From NCBI GenBank assembly GCA_037013685.1, contig CM072902.1, forward strand, positions 13,620,747 to 13,684,746: 64,000 nucleotides of DNA, read 5' to 3'. This document shows, one piece after another, positions 44,507 to 57,800 of the stretch. The number at the start of each line of letters is the position of its first letter. The first letter of the stretch is position 1. Source of the stretch: Acridotheres tristis (Eukaryota; Chordata; Aves; Passeriformes; Sturnidae). The translations under genes and the position numbers were made by a program. Under the pieces are notes generated by a model that worked only from the letters and a program-made list of their open reading frames with translations, was not told where the DNA came from and searched no databases.

Positions 44507-46873
44507 CTGCAGCACAGCTCGGGGACACCCGAACCTGCAGCGAGCAGCAAGGGGCAGCGCCTGGATGAATAAATTCCATCACACAAATGGGCTGGGACAA
44601 CTTAAATGTTCAGCATCACTGCACTGGTTCCCTTTTCTCACTATTAAATGTATTCCTGAGAAACTTGTGACAATTTTTCCCCAGCTATACCAGAGTAGAA
44701 GTTCCCCTCAGAATTGACACCCCTAGGATATTTGTTGCTGATGGGACCCTTTTCCTTGCAGTTAAGAAGAATTAAAGAGTTCCATGCAGCTGAACAGAAA
44801 TGACTCACACATTGCTGTCACAGTCTGCCTGAGGAGTGATTGGTGACTCCCATTTCTCTGCTTCTCATTCAGGCAGAAATCATTAGAAAATATTTAATCA
44901 AGAAAGAGTAATGAACTTGATAGAAGCTGGCCAGACAAATGAGGAGATCACTTGACTTCTGTTAAAGATTCTGGGTTTTTTGAGTTAGGGCCTACATTTT
45001 TTATTGAGTGCATGTAACCTCAGCTGTCTATTTCAGTTGAACTCCTGTTTCCCAGCTATAAGTTAAATTCTAAGTCAAGCCTGCCACTCTTTAGAGGTTT
45101 CCATGTGCACATGGTTATATATCAGTATGTCTATACACCTCACAATTTATGAGCTGAAAATCTGAGCTCTTTTGGCTGCCTCACATTTTCTTTACTTTTA
45201 ATTTTCTTGTCTCACTTATCTTCCTGTTAAGCAGAGGATGGTGAAGCAGAAAAACACAAGCTGCTGGCAGGCTGTCAGAATTTGGTAGTGACAGGACAGG
45301 AAGTTTCAGGATTGAAAGATTGCTCTCACAGGAAGGCCACAGACATTTTAGATAAATATGATCAGTGACATTATTCAAAGATAAAAATATTGTAATTGAT
45401 AGTATGCTACAAATAATACGAACAACTGAACAGCATCCCACTTTAGTAGATAAACCTTCCAATTTGAAGCCTAATTTATTGGAAGGTTTCCAATCATTTC
45501 AGTGGGGTTTATGTCAGGTCTTATTCTGGAGCTGACTGAGACACTGACATTTATTAACTCCCTCACAGTAAGTACTGCTGTTCAGACTGTCTGCTGAAAT
45601 CTTGTCACAAACGTTCACAGTTTGCCATTCCCATGTAATTTTTAGTTGTGTGACTCAAGTCACAGTGATTAACTGCAAAAATATTGAAGACTTACAAAAA
45701 CGGAATATTGCAGCAGGTTATACATAGTGCCAGCTAGAAAATATTTAGTCACTTGTTGGGTCTGTCTCCTCATTTGATGGAACTCATGATGAACCAGAAA
45801 TCAAACTCGGCTTCTGCTGAAGGAAAGCAATGTTGGGATAAATCACCCCCACACTTCGTGCCTGCTTTCTGTGTTTAGGTCAAACACCCAAAGGTTCCTG
45901 GGGAGCAAACACTGACACAGACCCTCCTCAACCAAAGTTTGCTGCTGAGTTCAAGTAAATGCTGTGCTGCTTTTTGTTCAAATTGTTCATCTCAGGATGA
46001 ATTTGTGGTTCACTAGCTACCAGCAAGGAGTCCTGAGCAAGTCATTACTGTTTAAAGACAGCAGTTTACAGTACATGCCATTTCACTTCAAAAAAAGAGA
46101 AAATACAAGATCTTTCTACAGAAACCTAATTTCAGAATGGAAATGTAAGAGGAAGAAAGATATTTGTAGAAATCAGAAACAGATACTGAGTCTTCAAAGT
46201 ATTTCTGTCCCGTGTATGAAAAGAATTCCATTCTCTATCTCAATATTGTCTTTTCACACCTCCTGGTGTGAATCTTATTCCAAATCTGTGCTACACTGAT
46301 CCATTGTCTCTCTAATGAACACATAAGGGACATTTCCAGGAAAAATGGGAACACTGAGGTGAAAAAACTAATGTTTTGTAACCAGGTATATGCCTCTGAA
46401 ATGCAGCCTCTCCCTTACACTGCGTTCCACGATGAAGAAAATTACATTCCAGGGAAAATGCCCTAACTTGGAACAAAACAGCACAAGGTGCACTGCAGTC
46501 CAGTATCAGAGTAGCAGTGGAGATTTTTCAACCCATTAAACAAGTCCCTGAATTTCATCTCTGCTTGAAACTAAAGAAATTGGAAAAGAAGTAAATACTT
46601 TATGTTACCTGCAAACACAAGTGTGCCGAGAGGCAACCTAGACTTTAAAAAGCCAAGTGAAGGTGGACTGTCAATCCTCCAAAACCCCCCAGAGGAAAAG
46701 CAGAACTCTGCAAAGAGCCAAAAGTTAAAAGAACAATCTAAAACCTATTTGTTATGGAGGCAAAGAGCAAGCAGCCCGTTTGGCTCAGTGCCCTCCTCCC
46801 AGGCAGGCAGGAGCAGCCACGACCTTCAGCGTCACAGGAGCTGTGCCTGGGCTGCCTTTGGCTCTGCTGCTGC
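44507..46873. other. Intergenic stretch, nothing recognised
   Basis: AT-rich, non-repetitive sequence. A 111-codon frame at 45964-46299 and a 93-codon minus frame at 45181-45462 have no recognisable motif and are chance-sized. Confidence 0.5.
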
Positions 46874-47253
46874 TCCAGGAGGGGCAGGGGAGCCCAGACC
46901 CAGCCTGGACTGATCCAGGAGGGGCACAGACCCAGCCTGGACTGATCCAGGAGGGGCACAGACCCAGCCTGGACTGATCCAGGAGGGGCAGGGGAGCCCA
47001 GACCCAGCCTGGACTGATCCAGGAGGGGTACAGACCCAGCCTGGACTGATCCAGGAGGGGTACAGACCCAGCCTGGACTGATCCAGGAGGGGCACAGACC
47101 CAGCCTGGACTGTTCAGGGGAGCACAGACCCAGCCTGGACTGATCCAGGAGGGGCACAGAGCCAGCCTGGGCTGTTCAGGGGAGCACAGACCCAGCCTGG
47201 GCTGTTCAGGGGAGCACAGACCCAGCCTGGGCTGCTCTGGGGAGCACAGACCC
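46874..47253 (+). repeat. 33-bp minisatellite, about 11 copies
   Basis: Units ACAGACCCAGCCTGGACTGA plus TCCAGGAGGGGC, with GGAGCCC- and TTCAGGGGAGC-bearing variants. CCAGCCTGG is a near palindrome in every unit. Confidence 0.93.
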
Positions 47254-49490
47254 AACTCCCATCTCAGAGCCATGTGAGAGCACAGAATCATTCTGCGTTT
47301 GCACAGGGCTAAAGGCATTTGGTTACTTTCCCTGTACACTGTTATTGACCCTGTTCAATAAACACCACGAGCACTTCTGTGGTTTTTGCTCAGCCTGGAT
47401 TCAAGCCTAACTATGGAGGTGTTCTGTAATCTGCTGCTGAGCACTTAAGCTCTATGATTAAGTAGCCAGCTCCAGTTTTTCTCATGCCATTGCACTAAGC
47501 ACCACAAGGTCCAAAGGATTTGAAGAGCTAAACCTGCTTTCATCAGTGACTGGGCAGCTGCCAGGCCAAGCAGTAAAAGACTGAACAGGTCTTAAAGTCT
47601 AAGTCATGGTGGCACAGACATTAAAACATCCTCAACTCCTCAGATGCAAATGAGACCCAGAAAAATGTTCCAATAGTGGCTGTGGTCCAATTACTCTCAA
47701 CAAATGTTTTTGAAGATACAACTGCATGGCCTCAGTCCCATGTCACCAATGATGTGACTTAGACTCCTAAATCAGCTAGAAGCTTCCAAAAATGCTTCCT
47801 TTTTCTGTCTTTAAAACACAGTTTATAATACTGGGGGAGGGGGCACTTCTAATGTAACAGTTGTTACTTATAGAAACTTTTAATGTGTTATGTCTTTACA
47901 CAGATGTAGGGAGCTATTGCATGACAGCAAGAGACTTCCCTTTACCTGGGATTTCAGTGCAATATTTCATTAGTATTTGAATTTTAGTCTCTGAAACAAT
48001 AATGGCCTAAAATATTCCAGTATTCCCTTTGCATCCCTGCAAAAGGAAATCTCACTCAAGTCAAAATGTTTTTTATTGTCCATTGATCTATATAACCAAA
48101 ACCTACAGCAACTAATTTCCCAGATTAAACTAATAAATTAAGATTGCCTCACTAGAAACCTGACTATGGCAGAAATAGGCACTAAGGGAAAGAGATTTAT
48201 TGAGATGAAAGAAATCTCCATTTTAGCTGCACTTTCATAGCTCCTTTGGTCAGGATTAGCTGACAGTTATCAGAGTCCAAGATAAAGATATATAATGTTT
48301 AGAAATGGCACCTCAGCTATTATTCCAGAGAACAAGCAGAGTGTGTTATTAATCTTGGGTTCTTAGACCAACTAAATTGCTGTCAGTAAATCAGTAATTA
48401 TTTATGGAGCTCCTTTACAGTGACTAACTAAAGGATTGAAATTATTTATCACATAGTTGCTCTGCAGAGTAAATCCAATAATGCTTTTTGCTAACATGGA
48501 GCTGCACAGTCGTCTGCTGTATTCTTGTGTTCAGAATTTGGAGTGAGTGTCAGCCAGGCCCTGTTAATTTGAATTCAGCTCCTCTGAACCTGCAGGAGCC
48601 TGGGGATCCCCCCAGGAAATCTTGTGCCCAAAAAATCTGGTTTACAGCTGTCCCTGTAAAAGTCACCATCACTGCTTCTGGGGCTGCAATGTGTGCAAGG
48701 TGGAGCCAGCTCCTGGTGGGATGGGTGGATTTTCCATCTTGATTTACATATCCCTGGCAGCAGCCAGAACAAAACTGAAGAATCTGTTAATTTGACAAAC
48801 TTGCCACATACAGGATTAAGTCCATGGCTCTTGAACAGTGTGAAAAATGAATTGTCCATACTACTCACAGCTTTCCAGGCTATTGATCCACTGCAAATCA
48901 GAGAATCAAAAATAAAGTGACTTTCAGCAGGGTTTAGTATATCTGTTTTAAATGCTATGGCATTAAAATCAATTTCTACACTTATTACTTTGAGCAGATA
49001 CATGTAACAAGGAAAACTCCAGACTGGCAAAGGCTGAAGGTGATAAAAAAATGGAAATTTGGGGGGGTAGATGAATTAAAAAGCCTGCAGCAAGATCCTA
49101 GAACCTGCAACAATCCAGACAGTCGAGAAGTTGTTTTGCAATTCCAGCATTGCTGGTGTTTCACAGGAAATCAAATCCTGTCAGAAGTGTCCCTGCTGGA
49201 GGAGTGTAAACAGATGTGCTGTCATTGCTCACACATCTGGACACCCCAGGCCCAGGACAGGGAGGAGGGCACTGCTGTACTACAGCTGTGTGCACAGAGC
49301 CATTGGCCTGATCCTATGGGTATAACTTCTTTAAAAATATTTTCTAATTACAAAAGCACAGACTGGAGACTGTATACAAGTGAAACAGATCAAAATCCAG
49401 AGTGAAACAAATGGAATGCCTGGAGTAATATCTGAATTAAAAGTAGCAAAGACTGTTCAGGTCCAGCGACCTCCTGAGAGTTTCTCTGCA
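47254..49490. other. Intergenic stretch, nothing recognised
   Basis: Unique, moderately AT-rich sequence. A 151-codon minus frame at 48575-49030 and a 121-codon plus frame at 49040-49405 show no domain or clear splice context. AATAAA occurs on the + strand near 47357 (TTCAATAAACACC), with no associated gene seen. Confidence 0.5.
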
Positions 49491-49960
49491 GAAATCAGAA
49501 CGTCCTGGGGCTTTGGAGATGCGGACGAGGCTTCTCAGCAGAGCAGTCCCGCTAAGCCCTGCAAGCCCCCAGTCAGACTCTCCTGCTGCCCTCCTGTTGA
49601 GACCGGCAGTGCCAGGGGCCAGGAGCCCCGAGCAGAACCCGCCAGGAGCTGGAATCGCTGCAGGACGAGCCCGTCCGTGTGCTCGGGCCGCGCTGCTCCT
49701 GCGAGCGCTGCCACCAGGCACCAGCTGTGCCCTGCAGCCCGCAGAGATGCTCCGCAGAGGGGTCCGGGCACCCGGCGGCACCTGGCAGCAGCCGAGCTGG
49801 CACAGCCCCTGGGAAGTCTTCCCAAAGACCCTCTCCATGGATGGGGCAGGCAGGGAGAAAACCATCTGGAGCTGATTAAAGATTTGAGACGGGGCAGAAG
49901 GGAATAATAACCACGACAGAACGCAGCGCGTGAACAATTCTGCCCCGTGCAAAATCCTCC
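49491..49960. promoter_or_regulatory. CpG-rich patch, possible small CpG island
   Basis: About 30 CpG dinucleotides by eye in roughly 470 bp, including clusters such as GGGCCGCGCTGC and CACCCGGCGGCACC, set in CpG-poor surroundings. It is not a tandem repeat, unlike the other CpG-dense blocks of this window. Overlapping frames of 175 codons (+) and 171 codons (-) are probably by-products of high GC. It could be a promoter or the first exon of an uncharacterised transcript, or an isolated CpG-rich element; no TATA box or conserved coding exon is evident. Confidence 0.35.
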
Positions 49961-50711
49961 GTGTGCCTGTTAAACATTTAAACGTTATGTACTTTTCATT
50001 TACATTTAAATTAAACTGGAGTCATTCAGTTTGAGGCAAACACGGGTGGAAGTTGTTGAAAGAGTCTGCAGCACTTTCAAACCCAGGGTAATCACAGCAT
50101 CATCTTGCAGAAGTGCTACGTGTTCCCGGCAACGACAACTGATTTCCTCGGAGCTCTAATTGCTGTGCCCTTGCCTCTATTATTTCATTTTGCTCAGCAT
50201 GAGCATAACCAGGTGCTGGGTTTTCAGAACAGAAGAAAGTGATGCTTTAGATGTGTGAAAGTGAAGGGTTGGAAACACAATGAAACCAATTCCCCCAGGA
50301 GCTGCTGAGAGATCAGATGAGAGATGAAGGAAGGCTGAGCAGTTGGTGGAGAACCATTGCTGCGAGGCAGTGTACAAACCTGGGAGCTGGGTACACCTCA
50401 GCCAGAGCTGACTACAGTTCACAATTCATCACAAGCTGAAAACTCAAAAGGGGTTAAAAACAGGGTAAAAAACATTTTGGTTGTGCTCGAGGCAGCAAGG
50501 TCCATTTCCCATAAAATGACGATTCCAAACGGCTCCACATGGAGCATGAGGGGAGGACCCAGCGTGGTGTCACTCAGGGGGGTTTGCAAACGCCACCAGA
50601 GCTGGGGCTACTCACACAAACCCCTCTGGGGCTGACAGAAGTGAGGCAGGAACTGAACCCTTGGGCTGGTCTAGAACTGCCTGTGCCCTGCAGGAGGAGC
50701 AGCACAGCCCC

Positions 50712-51815
50712 AGCCAGGTAACTCAGGTACCAGACAGGTAACTCAGGTAGCAGACAGGTAACTCAGGTAGCAGACAGGTAACTCGGGTAGCAGACAGGTA
50801 ACTCAGGTAGCAGACAGGTAACTCAGGTACCCAGACAGGTAACTCGGGTAGCAGACAGGTAACTCGGGTAGCAGACAGGTCCCTCAGGTAGCAGACAGGT
50901 AACTCATGTACCAGCCAGGTAACTCAGGTACCAGCCAGGTAACTCGGGTAGCAGACAGGTAACTCAGGTACCCAGACAGGTCCCTCAGGTATCAGACAGG
51001 TAACTCGGGTACCCAGACAGGTAACTCAGGTATCAGACAGGTAACTCAGGTAGCAGACAGGTAACTCAGGTAGCAGACAGGTAACTCAGGTACCCAGACA
51101 GGTAACTCAGGTATCAGACAGGTAACTCAGGTACCCAGACAGGTCCCTCAGGTAGCAGACAGGTAACTCAGGTAGCAGACAGGTCCCTCAGGTACCCAGA
51201 CAGGTAACTCAGGTATCAGACAGGTAACTCGGGTAGCAGACAGGTAACTCAGGTACCCAGACAGGTAACTCAGGTAGCAGACAGGTAACTCGGGTAGCAG
51301 ACAGGTAACTCGGGTAGCAGACAGGTAACTCAGGTAGCAGACAGGTAACTCGGGTAGCAGACAGGTAACTCGGGTAGCAGACAGGTAACTCAGGTACCCA
51401 GACAGGTAACTCGGGTAGCAGACAGGTAACTCGGGTAGCAGACAGGTAACTCAGGTAGCAGACAGGTAACTCAGGTACCAGACAGGTAACTCAGGTAGCA
51501 GACAGGTAACTCAGGTAGCAGACAGGTCCCTCAGGTATCAGACAGGTAACTCAGGTAGCAGACAGGTAACTCGGGTACCCAGACAGGTCCCTCAGGTAGC
51601 AGACAGGTAACTCGGGTAGCAGACAGGTAACTCAGGTAGCAGACAGGTAACTCGGGTAGCAGACAGGTAACTCAGGTAGCAGACAGGTAACTCAGGTACC
51701 AGACAGGTAACTCGGGTAGCAGACAGGTAACTCAGGTAGCAGACAGGTAACTCGGGTACCAGACAGGTAACTCAGGTAGCAGACAGGTAACTCAGGTAGC
51801 AGACAGGTCCCTCAG
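50712..51815 (+). repeat. 20-bp CAGGTAACTCAGGTAGCAGA minisatellite, about 55 copies
   Basis: Units of 20-21 bp: CAGGTAACTCAGGTAGCAGA. Variants carry ACTCGGG, CAGGTCCCTCAGG, GTACCCAGA, GTATCAGA or GTACCAGCC. Each standard unit contains CAGGTA twice, giving on the order of one hundred CAGGTA hexamers in 1.1 kb. Stop codons are frequent, so no long frame exists here. Confidence 0.97.
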
Positions 51816-54800
51816 CAAGGGAAAGCCGTGCACACTCCAGCAGCCAGCCCGCTCTGCACAGCTCAGCAGTGCAGCTAAGCCAGGGTCACTGCTAAATTCA
51901 CAAGGATCACAAGAGAATGTGCATAATTACCTGCTATTTGAACGAGCATTTCTGGCTGTAAATCTGATGAAAAGAATGAGAAATCCTGGGGAATATGCGG
52001 AGCAGAAAGCAGACTGATCACATGTAAATGGTGCAGGATGCTGCCTGCTGCTGGGAGCAAAGAGCTGCAGACAAAGTGGCTGCTGGGATCCCTGGGCTGC
52101 TCCCACCTCATCACTCAAGGTCTTGGATGCACTGGAGCATCTCACATTGGCTCAGGCTATGCAGTTAACTAATTTAACTGACATTTTATTTTAATTTCTT
52201 TGGTACAAGATCAGCCCCCTTTTTTCCTCTGTGCCACCTGCGAGTACAAAACATTATCTTGTCTTAATTTAAGTTATTATAACGAGCCCATTCCAGGTAT
52301 AAATTCTGGCAGGATTTCAGATCTTTGCAGAAGGCCAGTGCAGCACTTGTGGCCAAGTCAATCCCCAATTAAACTTGGCGAAGTTTTGAACTGGATTTAG
52401 CTGAGGCACAGATTCTGTAGCAGATTCTGCTGCTGCTTCCATGAACTCTCCTCTCCTGCTGTGGACCTGCTCACAGGTGAGCATCCATTCCAGAGCAGAA
52501 CTCTAGAGGTTTCATGAAAATTTTTATTCAAGTCACATAAGGCAGAAGGATCCAAGCAAGAAATAAAATCTGGTGATGGATGAAGATTTGCAGTGTGCCT
52601 GATTAGATAAATTGCCTGAACCACTATGATTGCCAAATAAATCCACACCCAATTCCAAGTTTATTTTAGACAAAGAGCCGAGGGCTGGCTATAATCAACA
52701 CCCTGAGTTATTCAGTAAGTTCAGTCTGAGCTGCTCTGAGCTTTCTACAAAGAACATTATCACTCTAAGCTGTATTCTTTAGTTCCCAGTCCTAAAGCTA
52801 TTTTTCTTCCAAACACAATTGTCTCTGTTATAAGGGTTCCCCTCTGTCTCTCCATCTGTAATTACAGTGCAATAAAATGGATTTTATTTGGTCAATATCA
52901 AGAAACACACTTTTCTATGTCCTTGCAAACAGGGAAGGAAATTATTCCCACTTGCATTACACCCAGATGCAAAGCATCAAACCCTTTCATTTTGTGACTT
53001 TTTAATAAGCTAAATCCTTGCATTTCTTAGTTTAGAAACACAGCTATTTGCATGTGTAGGTAGCCATGCAACCAAATGCACATTTTAACCTGAATAATCA
53101 GGAAGTGATCACCAGCCAGCAAAGAGTTTTTAAGTTGAGAAAAAAAGGACTTTGGTGGAGGAGAGGCAAAGGACCTGGGGAAAGGCACAGGAGGGAGAGG
53201 ATGCAGGGCTGGGTGTGGGATGAAGGGAGGGAGGAAGGGCCTTACCAGAACCTGGATGTACCAGCCCAACACTCCACGAGTAGTACAGTGAGGAAAATAA
53301 ATGATACTGAACACTCAGCACTGTATTGTGGTTAAAGAAGCAAAAATTGCATTTCTATAAGCTGCTTGCTGAGGTAAAAAGAAGTTTGTTATCTCAAAAA
53401 GATGAACTTTCCCCAAGACAAATCAGCAGAGGAAAAGGAGCAATGAAAATCGATTTTCTGATGGACAGAAAGACAATGTGTTTATGTTCCAGACCTAGCA
53501 ATCCTGTTCTCCCACCTTCAATTATCCATAATCCTCCCTACACCTTTCAAAATAAACAGAAGCTTTTTATTCGACAGAGATTTGTTTTTAAACTCAGTCT
53601 CCATCAAGAAAGGCACCTGTAGCTCTGACAAACATCTCCAGGCCTCACTAATCAGTGCTTTTGTTTCCCTTACAGCAAATTTAATACAAAGGTTGCAGGG
53701 AGAGCCCTGATGACCCCCGTGAAATGCCAAAGGAGCAGCGCTGGGATCTCGGCAGAGGCTGCTCCTTGCAGCTCTGATTAAACAAGCCCTGATGGAACGA
53801 GTGCCCTGAGCCCAGCTGGCCGGGGGCCGGAGGGGCAAGGGGGAATTGTGCTTTGGTGGCCACAGAGCCCTGGGTGGGTGTGCCCAGCCTCAAAGCACAG
53901 GCTCCAATTAGTGACACCAATCAGCCACCCCAGAACTATTATCTCCCAATGACCTCCTCGTTCCTGATCAACCACACAACAGTCCGAGCTGGGAGCAAAC
54001 AGATTGCTCTTTTCACATTTGGAGTAAGACTTCAAACGCCATTTGTTGCAGGCAAGAAGTATTTTTGACAGATGTATTTGATAAATGGTCTGAGGGGGGA
54101 AAAAAAAAAGGTTGAAATGTTAAGAATAAAATTGCTGGATCGAGTAGTTATAATGGGTTTTGATGAATATAATCACTATCTATGAAACAAAGGTGTGTAA
54201 TGAGCAAAGACAAAAGCACACTGAGCACTCTGTGATAAAGGTGAAAGGAATGATGGGCTAGAACACCCACAGCTAACTGAGCCCAAAGAACTGCATCTCT
54301 TTTGTATATCCACGTGCTTTAGAACAATTTTAGAGAGAACAGCACCGAAGAGTAAACAAACAAAATATCATGTATATTCCTCAGATGTTTTTAAAACCTC
54401 TCCTTCAGCTTGGAACACAGGCTTGAGTTTGTTACTGCAAATTGATGCCATCATTTCTTTGTAGGCCAGGCAGGAGGAACACTTCACAAAATGGACTTGC
54501 CCTGAGTGTGTACTACTGAAAACCCAGAAACCTGAAATCACAGCTGTGCAGGGTGTCTAAAGAAACAAGACCAGTGTGTTTCTGAGAACAGTGGGGTGGA
54601 TTCTCTCCTGAATTCCCAGTGTATTCCAAAATGCTCCTCTGAACTCTGCAGTTCTGGGACACCACGGATCTCCCCCTGCCCCTCCCCACCCACCTGCAGG
54701 GATTCTCTGCCAGCACCTTTGTTCCAGGGAGAAAGTTCCCTGCCCATGAAGGCTTTAGCATCTCTTCTTTCTTTTCCTACTGAAACCATAATGCCCCATC

Positions 54801-57800
54801 TCCTGGGTTCTCACTGATCTCATTTTTGAAATAATGCATCCAGATATTAAATACTTTGAAATCATCTAAATGCAGACCCCTTTGGCTTTCTTGCTCTACT
54901 TTTTTAATAACTACAAATATTAATAAGGTGCAATTTAATCTTTCTCATGAGCTCCATGAAACAGAACTCTACCAAAATTCCAAGGCAGTTGTTGGGCCTC
55001 AGAAGTGGGAACATTGCTGGCCCCTGGCTGAGGGTCTGGCATTAATTAGTGTGCTGCACAATTAGCAATGATGTTCCTGTCAGGGTTCACCTTCAGGTCC
55101 CTGCCCAGCGCTGGATCTGTGCTCTTCCCTCAGCACCAGAAAGGTTCTGAACCACGTTGGGAAGTGAGGCTGAGGAAAGCCATTAGAAAGCACAAACCAC
55201 CATCCACTGCTGCAAATCATCTCCTGGTAACAAATGCAAATGAGTCTCCAAAGATGCATTTACTGAGCCAGACAGCTGGGCAGGAAGAGAGGGCAGCCTG
55301 CAGCTTCTGCCCCCGGTGATGCTGAAAATGAGTTCCTTTTCACAATTACAGCAGTGCAGATTTAAAGGAAAGGGGAAGAGGAAATTTCTTTGCTGAGGTT
55401 TAAAACCAGTGAGTGCCTCCCATCCCTTGGCAAGGGGCCAGGGCAAGCAGAAGTGGAGCCTGACCCATCTGTGATGCCAAACTCTACCAATGGCATTTCT
55501 GTAAAACAAGGAGGGGAATCAAAATGCAGTCCTGCACGTCAGTGGATTTGAAAAGTGGCAGAATGAAGTCGGTGATGAAGCACAGAGTGACAGGAGCTGT
55601 GCCTGCAGCTCCCTGCAGGGAATGCTGTGCAACCTCGTGTTCCAGGGCAGTGCAGCTCAGAGCAAACCCCCGAGCCCCTTGGCACCCCAAAAGTGGCAGG
55701 AGGCCCCTGGGGATGAGGCTTTGCTCCTGTGGATCCCTCTCTGCTGAACTGAATTCAGGGCTGAATTCTCTGAATTCAGGGTCAGGGCTGGCAGATGCAG
55801 CTGCTCACCCTGTACAGGGACTGAGGCTCCAAAGGTGCAAAAGTCGTGTTTGGCTGGAATGAAACTTGACAGCACTGATCTTAGTAAAATGCAGCACTGG
55901 ATAGTAAAGAATTGCAGATGTCATTGTTTTATCACCAACATAATGATCATAAATTATTTTCATTTATCTTTTAAAAGTGCTTTTCATTTTCCTGGGTTCC
56001 AAAGCGTTCTGTAATCACCGACTGAGACTCTGAATTTGTGAAGCCTTTGAACTCGTGCTCATCTTTTGGCTTATTCCAGCTCACCTGAAGTGGGCAGGCT
56101 CGTTCAGGGCACTGTGAGTGTCTCTGAGGCTGCATTCACCAAAACCAGCCTGGAAACTGGACAGGAGCTGAACAGGAAAAGGGAAGGGAGCCAGGAGATG
56201 CACAGCACTGGCTGATGCTCTGTACTCAGCTGGATTTTTACCCCAGGAACTCTCCCATCTCGGAGCTGCTCTTTGCAGAGCCTGGCAGGCGAGCAGCCCG
56301 TGGGCTCTGAGCTGTCAAACTGGGCAGAAAGCTCCCAGGCAAGCACAGCTCAGAAGAACAAATAAACCACGTGCCCAATACACGAGAGCTTCGCTAATTT
56401 GGAGTCCAAAATGCAAAAACAATTATTTGCTATAAATATTTAATATCCTTAATGCTTCCAACACTTCCAACTCATCCAACATTTGCTTGCTCTTTTTTTT
56501 CCCCCTTCAACTCTTGGCTTCTGCAAATGCTAAATACCAGCTGTGGATCACGATTACATCAAATTATTTTACTGAGTAAACACAGGGTCAATCCATTTTC
56601 CGAACACGTCAACAGAAAATTTTCACATTTCTTTTATAGAGTACAAGGCTGATTCTAAAGCAATTACAACCATGACAATAATGGACCAAATGGATCTCGT
56701 ATTTTTCTTTACATTTTTACCATTAGTTTGACTGAAAAAATCTGAAAAATGCCAAATGCAACTTCAAACACTCTTCTTCTGACCTTATTTTGCCAAACTT
56801 CACTAAAACCAGAAAGCAAACTTTTACTGGATGTAGGAGCTGAAAGACAAAAGGAAGTTGATTCCTGAGGAGCCATAAATCCCAGCTCCCTCCTCCAGTG
56901 AGTGCTCCAAAGGCTGGCAGCTGATCTGAGAGCACATTTACAACGAGCCATAAAGGTTTTGTGTCAACTGCATTTTTACATCAGATTTATCTGGTTTTTT
57001 AGTTAAATTGTGCAGCTCCATTCTCTGCTCTCTCTGTAACTGGCCTTGCTTCCCTTCCCTCACTTGATTCCATCCAAATCCTTTTGCAATTCTCTCAAAG
57101 AAAAAGAATTAATCTGTTTTTAATCTGCAGGATGGGAAGTCTGGCAGTGCCAGTCTCTGAGCACAGCAGCTGGTAAATAATTCCTGAGTTCCTTGGGGAG
57201 AAATCTTGCTCGTGAAAACGAAGGTGGGAACCCCGAGGGAAGCAGGAGACGTTTTTGAACAGGAGATTTTTCTGAACAGGAGATTTTTCTGGGGACATCT
57301 GCAATGGCCCAGCCTGGCACCTGGCAGGTGGCAGAGCCTGCAGGGACAAGGAATTGTTTCTTTGCTAATGCAGCTCTGGCCACAGAACTGTGCCTTTATC
57401 TGGAATCTGAGTCATGTCCTCTGCAAACAGGCTGGGGGAACCAGATCTACTTTCTGTAGGAGTAATTGGTATGCATTATAAAGGAAAAAAAACCCATTTC
57501 AAATATAATTTCAACTATCCTCTAGCTCTGGCCTTAGGCAAAGAAAATTCTAAGACTTACTTGCAATCTTCCCTTATTTTGAAGAACGTTTCATTTTGGT
57601 TTCAAAATTATTTGCAGCCCCCATTACTCTGGTGGTCTCCCAGGTGTATTCCTAAAATGTATTTACATCAGAAACTGCCAGGAAAGTGCATTTTGCACCT
57701 TCCAGTGGAGAGAACTGAATGGAAAGTTCCCTGAGGCTTAATTCCTCATATTTTCTCATATATTCGATTCAACTTTAGAAGCATTGGATTTGGTTATGAC

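Noticed and set aside
43148..44600. Minus-strand frames of 397-474 codons with GFGLGCPSLT-like repeats
   Set aside because: They follow the 32/33-bp minisatellite; three overlapping frames carry the same shifted repeat.
49380..49952. 175-codon (+) and 171-codon (-) frames over the CpG-rich patch
   Set aside because: High GC lowers stop frequency; both strands are open together and neither shows a domain or splice context.
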